A stretch of DNA of 64,000 nucleotides from Candidatus Gastranaerophilales bacterium (GTDB lineage Bacteria; Cyanobacteriota; Vampirovibrionia; Gastranaerophilales; Gastranaerophilaceae). The translations under genes were made by a program, and so were the position numbers. Each line of letters begins with the position of its first letter. Positions within the stretch are counted from its first letter, which is position 1. The notes under the pieces were generated by a model, which was not told where the DNA came from, did not search any database, and saw nothing but the letters and a program-made list of their open reading frames with translations. Below, one piece after another: positions 18,830-27,701 of the stretch. The DNA lies in the NCBI GenBank assembly GCA_947588745.1, contig CANPYW010000003.1, positions 53,558-117,557 on the forward strand, in the 5' to 3' direction.

Positions 18830-18903
18830 TACCCCTGACACGATTCGAACGTGCGACGCCTTCCTTAGGACGGAAGCGCTCTATCCAGCTGAGCTACAGA
18901 GGC
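18830..18903 (-). tRNA. tRNA-Arg (anticodon CCU)
   Basis: The minus strand folds as a 74-nt tRNA. The acceptor GCCTCTG pairs with CAGGGGT (G1-U72 and one further wobble), the D arm is GCTC...GAGC, the anticodon stem CTTCC/GGAAG has loop GTCCTAA (anticodon CCU, reading AGG), and the T loop is TTCGAAT. The discriminator is A and CCA is not encoded. The G-U first pair is slightly unusual. Confidence 0.94.
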
Positions 18904-18989
18904 ATATAAAAATAATACTATTATGAAAATTATTTGTCTAGAAAAATATGCATTTTCAAACTGATAAAAAGTCAAATTCAATAAAAAAA

Positions 18990-19019
18990 AAGAGAAACAA
19001 CTTTTAGTTTGTTTCTCTT
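18990..19019 (-). terminator. terminator of the 19046-19813 gene
   Basis: An 11-bp perfect stem (18990-19000 with 19009-19019) is followed on the minus strand by a run of U (plus-strand A-run just before 18990). Confidence 0.88.
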
Positions 19020-19045
19020 AATATTTAGACTTTCTATTTTTAGTT

Positions 19046-19813
19046 CTATGCGTCTAACAAAAACCCGTCATCTTTCTTTTTTGATATTTCATAAGCCGAT
19101 TTAAAGAAATAATTATCAAGTAAATTAGCCGACTCATTTGTAGTTTTTTCAATACCTGTCAGAACTTTAGCATTTTTCTGATCTTGTTTTTCTACGGATG
19201 TTTCACTATTATTTGTTGATTTATCCGTTGACATTACAACTTTTGTTAAATTAGATATAAATTCTTTAGCACCTTCCAATATTGTAGTGCTTGAAGCTGT
19301 AACGCTTGTCAGTTTTTGTTCTTGAGCCTGCAAAGAAGCCCATTCTTTTTGAATATCTTGATTTTCTGTTTTATTAATAAAGCTTGCATACTGTTCGAGT
19401 GCTTTTTTATACTCATCATCTATATTTGATTTTTCTACTTTTGCATCAGCTTTTTTCTGCTGTTTTTGTTGAACTGTTTTTATCGCTTCACTTTTTGAGA
19501 ATGAATCTACTTTTGATTCTTTTTCTTCTTCGGAGCTTCTTGCATATCTTAAATCATCATTGAATTTAACCATATCAAATCCGCATACTTCACCATAATT
19601 ATCGTATTTGTAATAATCACTCATCGTTAAACCTGATGATTCAGCAATTGAAGAATATCTTTCAACATATTTTTCTACATTATTTTGAGCTTCCGTATAT
19701 CCGTTTGAATTTGTGTAATTATAAGAAGTAGCTGCCGGACCTGAAGTTGCTGCTGCATTAGTGGCTGCTGCTGCAGTTGTTGCGATAGATGTGTTTACTG
19801 ATTCAATACCCAT
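19046..19813 (-). CDS. hypothetical alanine/serine-rich coiled-coil protein, 255 aa
   Basis: I recognise no domain. The first 40 residues are low complexity (alanine, threonine, asparagine), followed by a charged helical middle rich in Lys, Gln and Glu and a long helix ending KKKDDGFLLDA. There is no Sec signal peptide or membrane segment. Polar, helical, low-complexity N-termini are seen in type III export substrates, but this is only a resemblance. It stands alone, with a strong terminator. Confidence 0.68.
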   Translation of the reverse strand: MGIESVNTSIATTAAAATNAAATSGPAATSYNYTNSNGYTEAQNNVEKYVERYSSIAESSGLTMSDYYKYDNYGEVCGFDMVKFNDDLRYARSSEEEKESKVDSFSKSEAIKTVQQKQQKKADAKVEKSNIDDEYKKALEQYASFINKTENQDIQKEWASLQAQEQKLTSVTASSTTILEGAKEFISNLTKVVMSTDKSTNNSETSVEKQDQKNAKVLTGIEKTTNESANLLDNYFFKSAYEISKKKDDGFLLDA

Positions 19814-20048
19814 TTTTCATTTCCTCTTTTTTTGTATCTCGTATTTATATAAAAAATTTTTCCAATATAAAATTGCTATAATTAATATATATTTTTTATT
19901 TGTTTGGAATTTTTCCTTTAAAATATGGCGTTTGGGAATATATACTATTGTAATATTTCTTAATACTTTAAATTTATATTAATTTAAATTGGTTATTATA
20001 TACTTAAATAAGATATTTATTTAAATTAAAATTCAAAGAAACAAAGTT

Positions 20049-21398
20049 ATGAAAAGCCAAAAAGATTTGACAACAGGTAATTTAATACCAACACTTTTAT
20101 CTTTTTCACTGCCGTATATAATAGCAAATTTTTTACAAGCATTATACGGAGCGGCAGATTTAATTATAGTCGGGAAATTTTGTGATAATTCCACCGTTTC
20201 TGCCGTAGCTACAGGTTCACAGCTGCTTCAAACACTTGTATTCTTTATAACCGGACTTACGGTTAGTGCAACAGTATTAATTGGAAAAGCTTTCGGGGCA
20301 AAAGAATATGACAATATTATTAAAATAATTAATACTATGTCTGTTTGCTTTATTATTGCAGCAATTTTTCTAAGTTCTATTATTATAATTTTTGATAATT
20401 CAATACTTACACTTTTGCAAACACCCGATGAAGCAATGACATCAACACTTAAATACGTAAGGATATGTGCCGTAGGTTTGATATTTATATTTGCCTACAA
20501 TTCAATAAGTGCAATTTTAAGAGGGTTAGGGAATTCCGTTGCACCTATGTATTTTATCGCAGTTTCATGTGTTACAAATATAATACTGGACATAATATTA
20601 GTTTGGAAATACAGTTTAGGAGCAGAAGGAGCTGCTATAGCCACTGTTATTTCACAAGCATTAAGCGTAATTATTGGCATTATCTATTTAAGAAAAGGAA
20701 ATTTTGTTTTCAAATTCAAGTTTAGAAATGTTAAATTTGATATAAAAACAGCAAAAGAATTATTTAAAATAGGACTTCCTCTATCATTGCAGGATACATT
20801 AATTCCTTTATCTTTTCTATTCCTTTTCTCACTTGCGAATTCTTTTGGAATAGCGGCTTCTGCTGCTTATGGCTCTGTAATCAGGCTTAATGCATTTATG
20901 ATGTTGCCTGCCGGCTCATTTTCAATGGCACTTACGGCATTAACAGCTCAAAACTTAGGGGCAGGCAAGATAGATAGAGCCGTTAATGCTCTTAAGTTAT
21001 CAATTTTATTTGCATTTTCATTCGGTTTAATATTCTTTCTATGGCAGCAATTAGCACCCGAAAGTGCAATTGCAATATTTTCTAATGATAAATCAGTTCT
21101 TGAACAGGGTAAATTATATTTGAAATCTTTTAGTTTTGACTATCTGCTGGTACCGTTTGTATTCTGTTTAAACGGATTTTTCTTCGGGAGCGGCAGAACG
21201 GCTTTTGCGGCATTAAACAGCATTAGTTCGGCATTCTTAATAAGAATACCGGTAGCTTTTTTACTTGTTACGACAATCAAAAATTCATCTCTATATCATA
21301 TAGGAATTGCACCGCCTTGTGCTTCAATATTCGCAATTTGCATTTCAATATTTTATTTAATTTATCTGGTTAAAAATGATAAAATAATATATAATTAG
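20049..21398 (+). CDS. MATE-family multidrug/organic cation exporter
   Basis: This is an inner-membrane antiporter with about 12 helices in two similar halves. It begins with the family pattern DLTTGNLIPTLLSFSLP, then ADLIIVGKF and TVSATVLIGKAFGA, and the second half has PAGSFSMALTALTAQNLGAG. The 449-residue length is typical. It appears to be transcribed alone. The substrate cannot be predicted. Confidence 0.93.
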   Translation: MKSQKDLTTGNLIPTLLSFSLPYIIANFLQALYGAADLIIVGKFCDNSTVSAVATGSQLLQTLVFFITGLTVSATVLIGKAFGAKEYDNIIKIINTMSVCFIIAAIFLSSIIIIFDNSILTLLQTPDEAMTSTLKYVRICAVGLIFIFAYNSISAILRGLGNSVAPMYFIAVSCVTNIILDIILVWKYSLGAEGAAIATVISQALSVIIGIIYLRKGNFVFKFKFRNVKFDIKTAKELFKIGLPLSLQDTLIPLSFLFLFSLANSFGIAASAAYGSVIRLNAFMMLPAGSFSMALTALTAQNLGAGKIDRAVNALKLSILFAFSFGLIFFLWQQLAPESAIAIFSNDKSVLEQGKLYLKSFSFDYLLVPFVFCLNGFFFGSGRTAFAALNSISSAFLIRIPVAFLLVTTIKNSSLYHIGIAPPCASIFAICISIFYLIYLVKNDKIIYN

Positions 21399-21459
21399 AA
21401 TAGTCAAAATAATGTAAAATATGTTATTATAAATGTGTAATAAAAAAGAAAGGTTATTT

Positions 21460-22158
21460 ATGGAAGAAAATAAAAATAAAGGAAACATAAATAATGTACA
21501 ACACAAAAAGAATGTACATCCTTCAGGTGAACATGCCAATAAAACAGGAAAAATGCAATACAGAAATTTAATTCTTATGTTTTTGGCTTTGGTTTTATTT
21601 GTTTATGCCGGCTTAATTAGTATTGTTCCCTCAATTATAACCAGCACTTTTAACTCCGCAGAATTTGCAGTAAAGTTTAGTGAAGCTACAAGTTTAAAAA
21701 CAAATTTGGACGGATTTCAATACAGAATAAGCCCGAATTTGCACGCTACCATTGAATTGAATAATTTAAAGCTGGCATGGGTAGGTGATCAAGATTTATT
21801 TGAAGCCAAAATTATAGAAATAGAAACAAAAAATCCGCTTGCAATTTTCACAAAAAATTACGACATAGAATCTGTATCTATTTCAAATGCACATTATTCT
21901 GATCAGCTTATTCCGGATGATAAAACTCAAAAATTAATAAATAAATTAAATAAATTACTACCCAACTTTAATCCTAATCCGTTTGGAACAAGCAAAATAA
22001 AAATTGTACCCGGAAAAGTTACATTTAAGAATTTTAAAATATCTTATATAACACCGGAAACATATAACGAAGATACTATTTCACAAAAAACATTTTCTAA
22101 ACCGGAAGTTAAAAAATTTCTTACGGAATATCCTGTTGGTAACGTCAATATAAAATAG
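21460..22158 (+). CDS. membrane-anchored AsmA-like protein, 232 aa
   Basis: I choose ATG 21460 because AAGAAAGG lies about 6 bases before it. After a polar N-terminus of about 40 residues comes one membrane helix (LILMFLALVLFVYAGLIS), then a periplasmic part with the AsmA-like pattern of short strands: YRISPNLHATIELNNLKL and VSISNAHYSDQLIP. AsmA/TamB-family proteins span the envelope and may move lipids; this one is short and the match is weak. It precedes three small exported proteins. Confidence 0.6.
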   Translation: MEENKNKGNINNVQHKKNVHPSGEHANKTGKMQYRNLILMFLALVLFVYAGLISIVPSIITSTFNSAEFAVKFSEATSLKTNLDGFQYRISPNLHATIELNNLKLAWVGDQDLFEAKIIEIETKNPLAIFTKNYDIESVSISNAHYSDQLIPDDKTQKLINKLNKLLPNFNPNPFGTSKIKIVPGKVTFKNFKISYITPETYNEDTISQKTFSKPEVKKFLTEYPVGNVNIK

Positions 22159-22170
22159 GTGGGATAATAT

Positions 22171-22449
22171 ATGAAAAATATAATTATTAGTGCTAGTCTT
22201 TTATTTTGTTTGTATATTACAACTCAATCAGCAATTGCTGAAAGTGTTGATGTATTTATTCCTCAAAGAGAAGTTACAATGAATTCATCTCAAATGGCAA
22301 AGAATTTAGATAATGCTGCACGGAAGTTCAAAGAAAGTTATTCTAAAAAAGATAATTCTTCCTCGGAAGATGATGATTCATCGTCATCAAATTTCGGTAC
22401 TTTTACTAAACAAATTCAAGTTAAACAATATAAATCAGACTGGACATAA
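22171..22449 (+). CDS. small exported protein, 92 aa
   Basis: A Sec signal peptide (residues 1-23, ending SAIA) is followed by a short mature part with VDVFIPQREVTM, a helix and a serine/aspartate-rich linker (SSSEDDDSSSS). The IPxxEV element recurs in the exported protein at 23118-23717. It is 12 bp downstream of the AsmA-like gene and 15 bp upstream of the next exported protein, so the three are probably one transcript. The function is unknown. Confidence 0.72.
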   Translation: MKNIIISASLLFCLYITTQSAIAESVDVFIPQREVTMNSSQMAKNLDNAARKFKESYSKKDNSSSEDDDSSSSNFGTFTKQIQVKQYKSDWT

Positions 22450-22464
22450 TAAGGAGGATTAAAA

Positions 22465-23016
22465 ATGAAAAAAACAATATTTACTTTGGCTTTAATTACA
22501 GCTGTATTTATTTCTTTTTCTAATATAGCAAATGCATACACTTCAGACCCATTTGCAGCTACAAAAAATCAATTCAAACAAGATGTTGAAGCTGCAAAAT
22601 CAGCAATAAAGAAAGATTCTGATGCCGCAAAAGCAGAAAGAGAAAAGAAAGCTCTTGAAAGAAAACAAGCTTCAGAAAAAGCAAAAGAAGATTTTCAGAA
22701 ACAAATAAATAATCGTAAAGAAGCTTCCGAAAAATCAAAAGCAGAGTTCCAAAAGAAATTAGACGAACAAAAGAAAGCTTCGGAAAAAGCTAAGGCCGAT
22801 TTTCAAAAGAAGCTTGACGACCAAAAGAAAGCTTCAGAAAAAGCTCAAGCTGATGTACAAAAAAAGTTTGATGATTTGAAAAAAGAACAAACAAGTGCAA
22901 TAGAAGCAAAGAAAAAAGAAATCAGAGAAAAACAAGAAGCTTCGAAAAAAGAAAGTCAACAAAAGAAAGCAAAAAGAGAAAAAGCTATAAAAGATTTAAA
23001 AGATAGTTTCAAATAA
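22465..23016 (+). CDS. exported lysine-rich coiled-coil protein with 18-residue repeats
   Basis: A signal peptide (1-24, ending ANA) precedes a fully helical, Lys/Glu/Ala-rich mature protein. Four tandem 18-residue units of the type KASEKAKADFQKKLDDQK fill residues 68-139. The repeats would make a long single coiled coil in the periplasm, perhaps spanning or spacing the envelope. Strong GGAGG at 22452-22456. A terminator follows at 23037-23066. Confidence 0.8.
   Translation: MKKTIFTLALITAVFISFSNIANAYTSDPFAATKNQFKQDVEAAKSAIKKDSDAAKAEREKKALERKQASEKAKEDFQKQINNRKEASEKSKAEFQKKLDEQKKASEKAKADFQKKLDDQKKASEKAQADVQKKFDDLKKEQTSAIEAKKKEIREKQEASKKESQQKKAKREKAIKDLKDSFK
22666..22881 (+). repeat. four tandem 54-bp repeats inside the coiled-coil gene
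   Basis: The 54-bp unit encodes an 18-residue heptad-like block starting (Q/E/K)ASEK. The third copy is closest to the consensus; the fourth is diverged (DVQKKFDDLK). Confidence 0.85.
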
Positions 23017-23036
23017 TAAATAAAATCTCTGATAAT

Positions 23037-23066
23037 AAAAGGAAATTCTGTTAAGAATTTCCTTTT
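23037..23066 (+). terminator. terminator after the coiled-coil exported protein
   Basis: A 13-bp perfect stem (23037-23049 with 23054-23066), loop GTTA, ends in a T-run. Confidence 0.9.
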
Positions 23067-23069
23067 TTA

Positions 23070-23097
23070 TTGACATAAACGAAACAGATATTATAAA
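23070..23097 (+). promoter_or_regulatory. sigma-70 promoter of the 23118 gene
   Basis: Consensus TTGACA at 23070-23075 and TATAAA at 23092-23097 with a 16-bp spacer lie directly after the upstream terminator. GGAGG at 23109-23113 precedes ATG 23118. Confidence 0.8.
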
Positions 23098-23117
23098 GTA
23101 ATAATATTGGAGGTTAT

Positions 23118-23717
23118 ATGAAAAACAAGATATTATCAATTACTTTAGCATTATTTTTAATTTTAACATTTGCGGAAATATCAAATGCCGATACAGAAAT
23201 TACAAAATCCGAGCCTGTTATAAAAATTGAAATTCCGGCTTCGGAAGTAGACAGAATTGATGTTAATTATGAGACCCAATCTAATTCATCAAAGGCACTC
23301 GAAGCAACAAAAACTACGGCAAAGAAAACTATAAGGACAACAAAAAAAGCAACAAATAAAGCAATTCAAGCTACAAAAGAAGCAGCTCAAAAAACTGCTG
23401 ATAATACAAAAGATTTGTTTGATACAATAAATCCCAATAAAACCGTAACAAAAGAGGATTTGGAATATAATGCAAATATAAAAACGCTTAAAAACGAAAA
23501 AAAAGAGCTAAATTCGGCATATAAATCAAGAATAAAAGATATTGATGCAAAAATAAAAGCGACTCAGCAATATTCGAATTTAACGCAAGCTCAAAAACAA
23601 AATAGGGTTTATACACTTCAAAAAGAAAAAATGATACTAGAAAAAGAAAGGCTTGGCTACATTAATAAATACGATAAACGTATTGAAGCGGCAAAAGCCA
23701 GAAAACGCAATAAATAA
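23118..23717 (+). CDS. exported lysine-rich helical protein, 199 aa
   Basis: A signal peptide (1-24, ending SNA) is followed by IPASEVDRIDVNYE, then an Ala/Thr/Lys-rich stretch (KATNKAIQATKEAAQK) and a charged helical C-terminus. The mature protein is basic and resembles periplasmic coiled-coil proteins. It has its own consensus promoter and a terminator overlapping its stop codon. The function is unknown. The IPxxEV element recalls the small protein at 22171. Confidence 0.75.
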   Translation: MKNKILSITLALFLILTFAEISNADTEITKSEPVIKIEIPASEVDRIDVNYETQSNSSKALEATKTTAKKTIRTTKKATNKAIQATKEAAQKTADNTKDLFDTINPNKTVTKEDLEYNANIKTLKNEKKELNSAYKSRIKDIDAKIKATQQYSNLTQAQKQNRVYTLQKEKMILEKERLGYINKYDKRIEAAKARKRNK

Positions 23718-23740
23718 AGAGAGTTTATACTCTCTTTATT
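23713..23740. terminator. shared terminator overlapping two convergent stop codons
   Basis: An 11-bp perfect stem (23713-23723 with 23730-23740) contains the TAA of the plus-strand gene (23715-23717) in one arm and the stop of the minus-strand gene (from 23736) in the other. Confidence 0.8.
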
Positions 23741-24875
23741 TATTATATAAGCAGTAGCCTTCTTCATAAGCTTTTGCAACTATTTTAGCAAATTTTGAAG
23801 AAGTAGCCCAATAAGATGTATGAGCCCCCAAAAATGTTCGCCTGCTTTTTATATCCGATTTACTGTATAAAAACCCTTTATTGGGGGTTATTTTAATATC
23901 AATGCGGTTTTTTAAATCATTATAAGATATATTTTTTGTTGTAGGATACCCTAAAGGGTCATCCGCATAGTTAACCGTAAGCCAAAACATATCATTTTCA
24001 AGAATATATTTATAAAGCATTTTGTTATAATAAGTTAAAGGGTAATCGGAATTGGAAATATCCGAATAAAATAGCACCAACGGACTTGCAAAGTTAACAA
24101 TTCCTTTTAAAGCCCCTTCGGGAACGCAAACCTGATTTGTAACCGAATTAAGATTAGAATAGATAGATTTTGAATATTCATCATTCATATTCGGAACTAA
24201 TTGTCCGTCCGCACTGTATACGGCAAGTTTTGATTGAATTAATGCATCAATACATGTATTTTCTTTTTTGTTATTTTTTACAAAAGTTTTAAATTTATCT
24301 GACATATTTGTGGTTTTAAAATAGTCATAAGCGTTAAGATATTTAAGTTTATTAAACATATATTCGTAAGCAACAAAAGCACCCGCACTGTAACCGAAAA
24401 GAACTACGGATTTTCCATTTGAATAATCTTTAATAACCTGAGCATGTAAATCCTGCAAAACAGGATGCATATTACGATAATGAGAAACCCAAATGGCGTC
24501 ATGCAAGTAGTGTGCAAGCATTGTGCGAACGGTTTGAGCGAATTTCGGGCTGACAAATTGCGTAAATTTCAACCTTGAATTAAGATTTTGAATTTCTATA
24601 CTGCTTTTATCACCCCAGAAAAAAGGCTCAGGATTTTTAGACAATGAATATTCACCGTTCTTTAAAAATTTTTCCTGAATAAAAGGCGAGCCGTAAAAAG
24701 ATTTGAGCATATTAGGATGTGTCTTTTTTATCCCGTCAAAAAACCATTTTTTCATTTTCGGGTCATTATTGTTTGAACCGTTAATATATATAAACTGAAT
24801 TTCTTGTCTTTCCGTTATTGCAAAGACGGCAGAATTAATCAGCAAAATTAATAAAATTGCAATAAAAACTCTCAT
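23736..24875 (-). CDS. exported alpha/beta-hydrolase-like protein
   Basis: A signal peptide (1-19, ending VFA) leads a 379-residue protein. FGYSAGAFVAYE near residue 160 is a GxSxG nucleophile elbow preceded by a hydrophobic strand (KSVVLFGYSAG), and a histidine in GAHTSYW near the C-terminus could complete a triad. It resembles lipase or esterase-like proteins acting in the periplasm or outside. The Asp of the triad is not certain. It is convergent with the gene at 23118 and divergent from the CNT transporter. Confidence 0.7.
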   Translation of the reverse strand: MRVFIAILLILLINSAVFAITERQEIQFIYINGSNNNDPKMKKWFFDGIKKTHPNMLKSFYGSPFIQEKFLKNGEYSLSKNPEPFFWGDKSSIEIQNLNSRLKFTQFVSPKFAQTVRTMLAHYLHDAIWVSHYRNMHPVLQDLHAQVIKDYSNGKSVVLFGYSAGAFVAYEYMFNKLKYLNAYDYFKTTNMSDKFKTFVKNNKKENTCIDALIQSKLAVYSADGQLVPNMNDEYSKSIYSNLNSVTNQVCVPEGALKGIVNFASPLVLFYSDISNSDYPLTYYNKMLYKYILENDMFWLTVNYADDPLGYPTTKNISYNDLKNRIDIKITPNKGFLYSKSDIKSRRTFLGAHTSYWATSSKFAKIVAKAYEEGYCLYNK

Positions 24876-24996
24876 ACATTCATTTTACAATATGATATTT
24901 GAGATTTTAATTATCCAAAGTAATATTGTTACAAATTTTTCATAGCGAGTCAATTTATAGTATGATTAAATAGTCGGCATATTTAGGAAGTATAAA

Positions 24997-26274
24997 ATGA
25001 ATATATTATTTGGACTTATGGGTATAATTGCAATGTTATTAATTGCCTTGGGTATGTCAAATAACAGAAAAGCAATAAACTATAAGACTGTTGCGGTCGG
25101 TTTAATATTACAATTTTTTCTTGCGGTATTCATACTTAAATTTGAACCGGGGAAATTAATGTTTGAATATATAGGCCGGTTTGTGGAAAAAATTCTTGAA
25201 TTTGCCAATAAAGGAGCGGATTTTGTATTCGGCCCTTTATCAAACAGCCCTGAAATTTTAAAAGAATTATTCGGGGATAAGTCATTTATGTTTGCAATGA
25301 AGCTGTTACCGGCATTAATTTTTATGATGATACTTGTAAATATACTTTATTACTATGGAATAATGCAAAGAATTGTAGCATTTTTAGGTAAAATAGTCAA
25401 TAAATTAATGGATGTATCGGGTGCGGAAGCACTTTCAAACGTAGCCAGCTCTTTTGTGGGGCAAGTTGTTGCTCAAATTATGATAAAGCCGTATCTTCCG
25501 AATTTGACACGTTCGGAGGTTTTGGCTTCAATGACGGGAAGTATGGCATGTTTATCGGGCGGACTCATTGCTGTATATGCAAGTTTGGGAATACCCGCAC
25601 AATACATGCTTGCGGCTTGTATTATGGCCGCCCCCGGAGCACTTGTTGTTTCAAAAATTATATATCCCGAAACATTGGAACCTCAAACAAAAAATGACTT
25701 CAAAATAAGACGAAGAAGAACGGATGTAAATGTTTTGGACGCAATATCCAAAGGGGCTTCAGACGGTATGAAAGTGGGGCTTAATGTTATCGCAATGCTT
25801 ATTGCACTAATTGCGTTAATTGCACTTATTGATTACTTTTTAGGAAAATTCGGGATATTTCTTCATCATTATTTGAATATCAACCTGTCATTTATAAATA
25901 TGGATATCGATAACTTATCGGTCAAAACAATTTTCGGCAAATTATTTTCGGTATTTGCAATTCTTATAGGCATCCCTTTAAACGAAATTGATACTGTTGG
26001 TTCTTTGCTCGGCACAAAATTTATATTAAATGAAGCGATTGCATTTACGGATTTATCGCTGATAAAAGAAACATTATCGGAAAAAAGCTTTATTATTGCG
26101 ACTTTTGCATTATCCGGATTTGCAAATTTTACCTCGGTTGCAATACAAATTTCAGGCATAGGCGAAATTGCACCAAATCAACGTAAAAATTTGGCAAGAA
26201 TGGGCATAAGAGCCTTAATAGGCGGTACATTAACCTCTTATATTTCCGCATGTATGGCGGCAATATTAATTTAA
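24997..26274 (+). CDS. concentrative nucleoside transporter (CNT/NupC family)
   Basis: This inner-membrane protein imports nucleosides with an ion gradient. The family motifs are visible: LPALIFMMILVNILYYYGIMQ, then ASSFVGQVVAQIMIKPYL and the GSMACLSGG/YASLGIP region, with FALSGFANFTSVAIQ and GEIAPNQRKNLARMG near the end. The 425-residue length fits. It stands alone and converges with the small gene at 26279. Confidence 0.95.
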   Translation: MNILFGLMGIIAMLLIALGMSNNRKAINYKTVAVGLILQFFLAVFILKFEPGKLMFEYIGRFVEKILEFANKGADFVFGPLSNSPEILKELFGDKSFMFAMKLLPALIFMMILVNILYYYGIMQRIVAFLGKIVNKLMDVSGAEALSNVASSFVGQVVAQIMIKPYLPNLTRSEVLASMTGSMACLSGGLIAVYASLGIPAQYMLAACIMAAPGALVVSKIIYPETLEPQTKNDFKIRRRRTDVNVLDAISKGASDGMKVGLNVIAMLIALIALIALIDYFLGKFGIFLHHYLNINLSFINMDIDNLSVKTIFGKLFSVFAILIGIPLNEIDTVGSLLGTKFILNEAIAFTDLSLIKETLSEKSFIIATFALSGFANFTSVAIQISGIGEIAPNQRKNLARMGIRALIGGTLTSYISACMAAILI

Positions 26275-26278
26275 TATG

Positions 26279-26734
26279 TTAATATTGAACATCCAATATA
26301 CGGCTGATTTTGGGATTAGCGGCAGACTTTTGATTTTCGTGAACATCAAGATTTATATACTTATCTTTTACGTTATAATGAATATTTCTCATTTTACCCT
26401 TTACGTTTCTGGATAAATTTGCCGTACTGTATTCGTTATATTCTGCTTCCGTAAACGGTAAAGTATAGCATTGTCTGCATTCTTTTACTATATATTTTGA
26501 ATTATCAACAATTTTTGCGGAAGAATTAGATTGGGTAATTTTATCTATATCTTCCTGTTTCTCATCATTAAACGGATAATAATAATAAGTTGTTTCAATT
26601 TTGGGAACCGACAAAACAGGGTCATAATCCGTTCTGAATGATGTTTTACCCCATAGCCCGCTAAAACTTTTTGTATTAATTCCTCGTTTTTGTAAATTAA
26701 AATTATTTATATTATTAACAGAAGAAACTTTCAT
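26279..26734 (-). CDS. hypothetical protein with SFSG-type N-terminal leader, 151 aa
   Basis: I choose ATG 26734 (AGGA about 7 bases upstream); the product then begins MKVSSVNNINNFN and the leader-like region runs to TKSFSGLWGKTSF. The remainder is polar, with YYYYPFNDEKQ and a Cys pair (CRQC) near residue 86. No membrane helix or signal peptide is seen, and no family is recognised. Only 4 bp separate its stop from that of the convergent transporter. Confidence 0.7.
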   Translation of the reverse strand: MKVSSVNNINNFNLQKRGINTKSFSGLWGKTSFRTDYDPVLSVPKIETTYYYYPFNDEKQEDIDKITQSNSSAKIVDNSKYIVKECRQCYTLPFTEAEYNEYSTANLSRNVKGKMRNIHYNVKDKYINLDVHENQKSAANPKISRILDVQY

Positions 26735-26791
26735 AATCAATCCTATTTATAATACATTCCAATATTTTAAAATACGTAAATTATTTTTTTG

Positions 26792-27658
26792 CTATTTATT
26801 TATAGAAAAATAAATATCTTTTAAATGCTTTTTTGTTATATGCGTATATAACTGAGTTGTTGAAACATCACTATGCCCAAGCAGCTCTTGAACAACTCTT
26901 AAATCCGCACCGTTTTCAAGTAAATGAGTGGCAAATGAATGTCTTATGGTATGGGGAGATATATCCTTATTTATATTTTTACCTATTGAATTAATAAAAG
27001 TATAGACATCCTGCCTTGTTAAAGGTTTACCGTTATCTTTTATAAAACAATATTTAGATTTTATATTAAATTTTTTGGTAATATATTCACGCTCTTTTAA
27101 ATATTTTGTAATTGCACTGCAAGCCTTCTTTCCTATGGGTACAATTCTTTCTTTTGAGCCTTTTCCTATACATCGTACATATTTTGACTTTAAATCAATA
27201 TTTACCAATTGAAGGCTTGTAAGCTCGGAAACTCTTAACCCCGCCGCATATAAAAGTTCCAAAACGGCTTTATTGAGAACAGACATATTAATATCCAATA
27301 ACTCTTTTATTTCTTTCATGGAAAGCACTTTAGGAAGTCTTTTAGGAATTTTAGGTTGTTCTATTGAAAGTGCCGGATTATGATTTATAATTCCGTTTAT
27401 GTTTAACCATTTAAAAAAGCCTTTTATTGAAGCAATTTCTCTTGTAATACTGCGTGGTGTGTATTTATTATCATATAAACTTTTTATATACATATTCAAA
27501 TGTAAACGCTCAACCTGGGAATAATCATTGATTTTATACGGTTTTAAAAATTCCACCAGAGAATATAAATCGGTTTTATAGGCAAGCAATGTATTAAAAG
27601 CAAGCCCACGTTCTATTTCAAGATAATCCATATATTGTGATATATAGTGAATTAGCAT
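26792..27658 (-). CDS. xerD: tyrosine recombinase of the XerC/XerD type
   Basis: All catalytic residues can be placed: Arg142 (AAGLRVSEL), Lys166 (GKGSKER), His236 and Arg239 (HTIRH), His262 (LGHSD) and Tyr271 (LYTHI). An N-terminal SAM-like DNA-binding domain covers about residues 1-90. The 288-residue length is that of chromosome-dimer-resolving Xer proteins. No integrase-type extension, attachment sites or phage genes are nearby, so a housekeeping role is more likely. C versus D cannot be settled from one copy. Confidence 0.9.
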   Translation of the reverse strand: MLIHYISQYMDYLEIERGLAFNTLLAYKTDLYSLVEFLKPYKINDYSQVERLHLNMYIKSLYDNKYTPRSITREIASIKGFFKWLNINGIINHNPALSIEQPKIPKRLPKVLSMKEIKELLDINMSVLNKAVLELLYAAGLRVSELTSLQLVNIDLKSKYVRCIGKGSKERIVPIGKKACSAITKYLKEREYITKKFNIKSKYCFIKDNGKPLTRQDVYTFINSIGKNINKDISPHTIRHSFATHLLENGADLRVVQELLGHSDVSTTQLYTHITKKHLKDIYFSINK

Positions 27659-27701
27659 AGAAATATTTTAGCATTCCAATAATTAATTGTTAAATAATTT
27701 A

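Noticed and set aside
22666..22881. CRISPR or non-coding repeat array
   Set aside because: The repeats are contiguous 54-bp coding units in frame, with no spacers.
26792..27658. Integrase of a mobile element
   Set aside because: The length and motifs fit housekeeping XerC/D, and no attachment repeats, phage or conjugation genes flank it. The nearest tRNA is far away.
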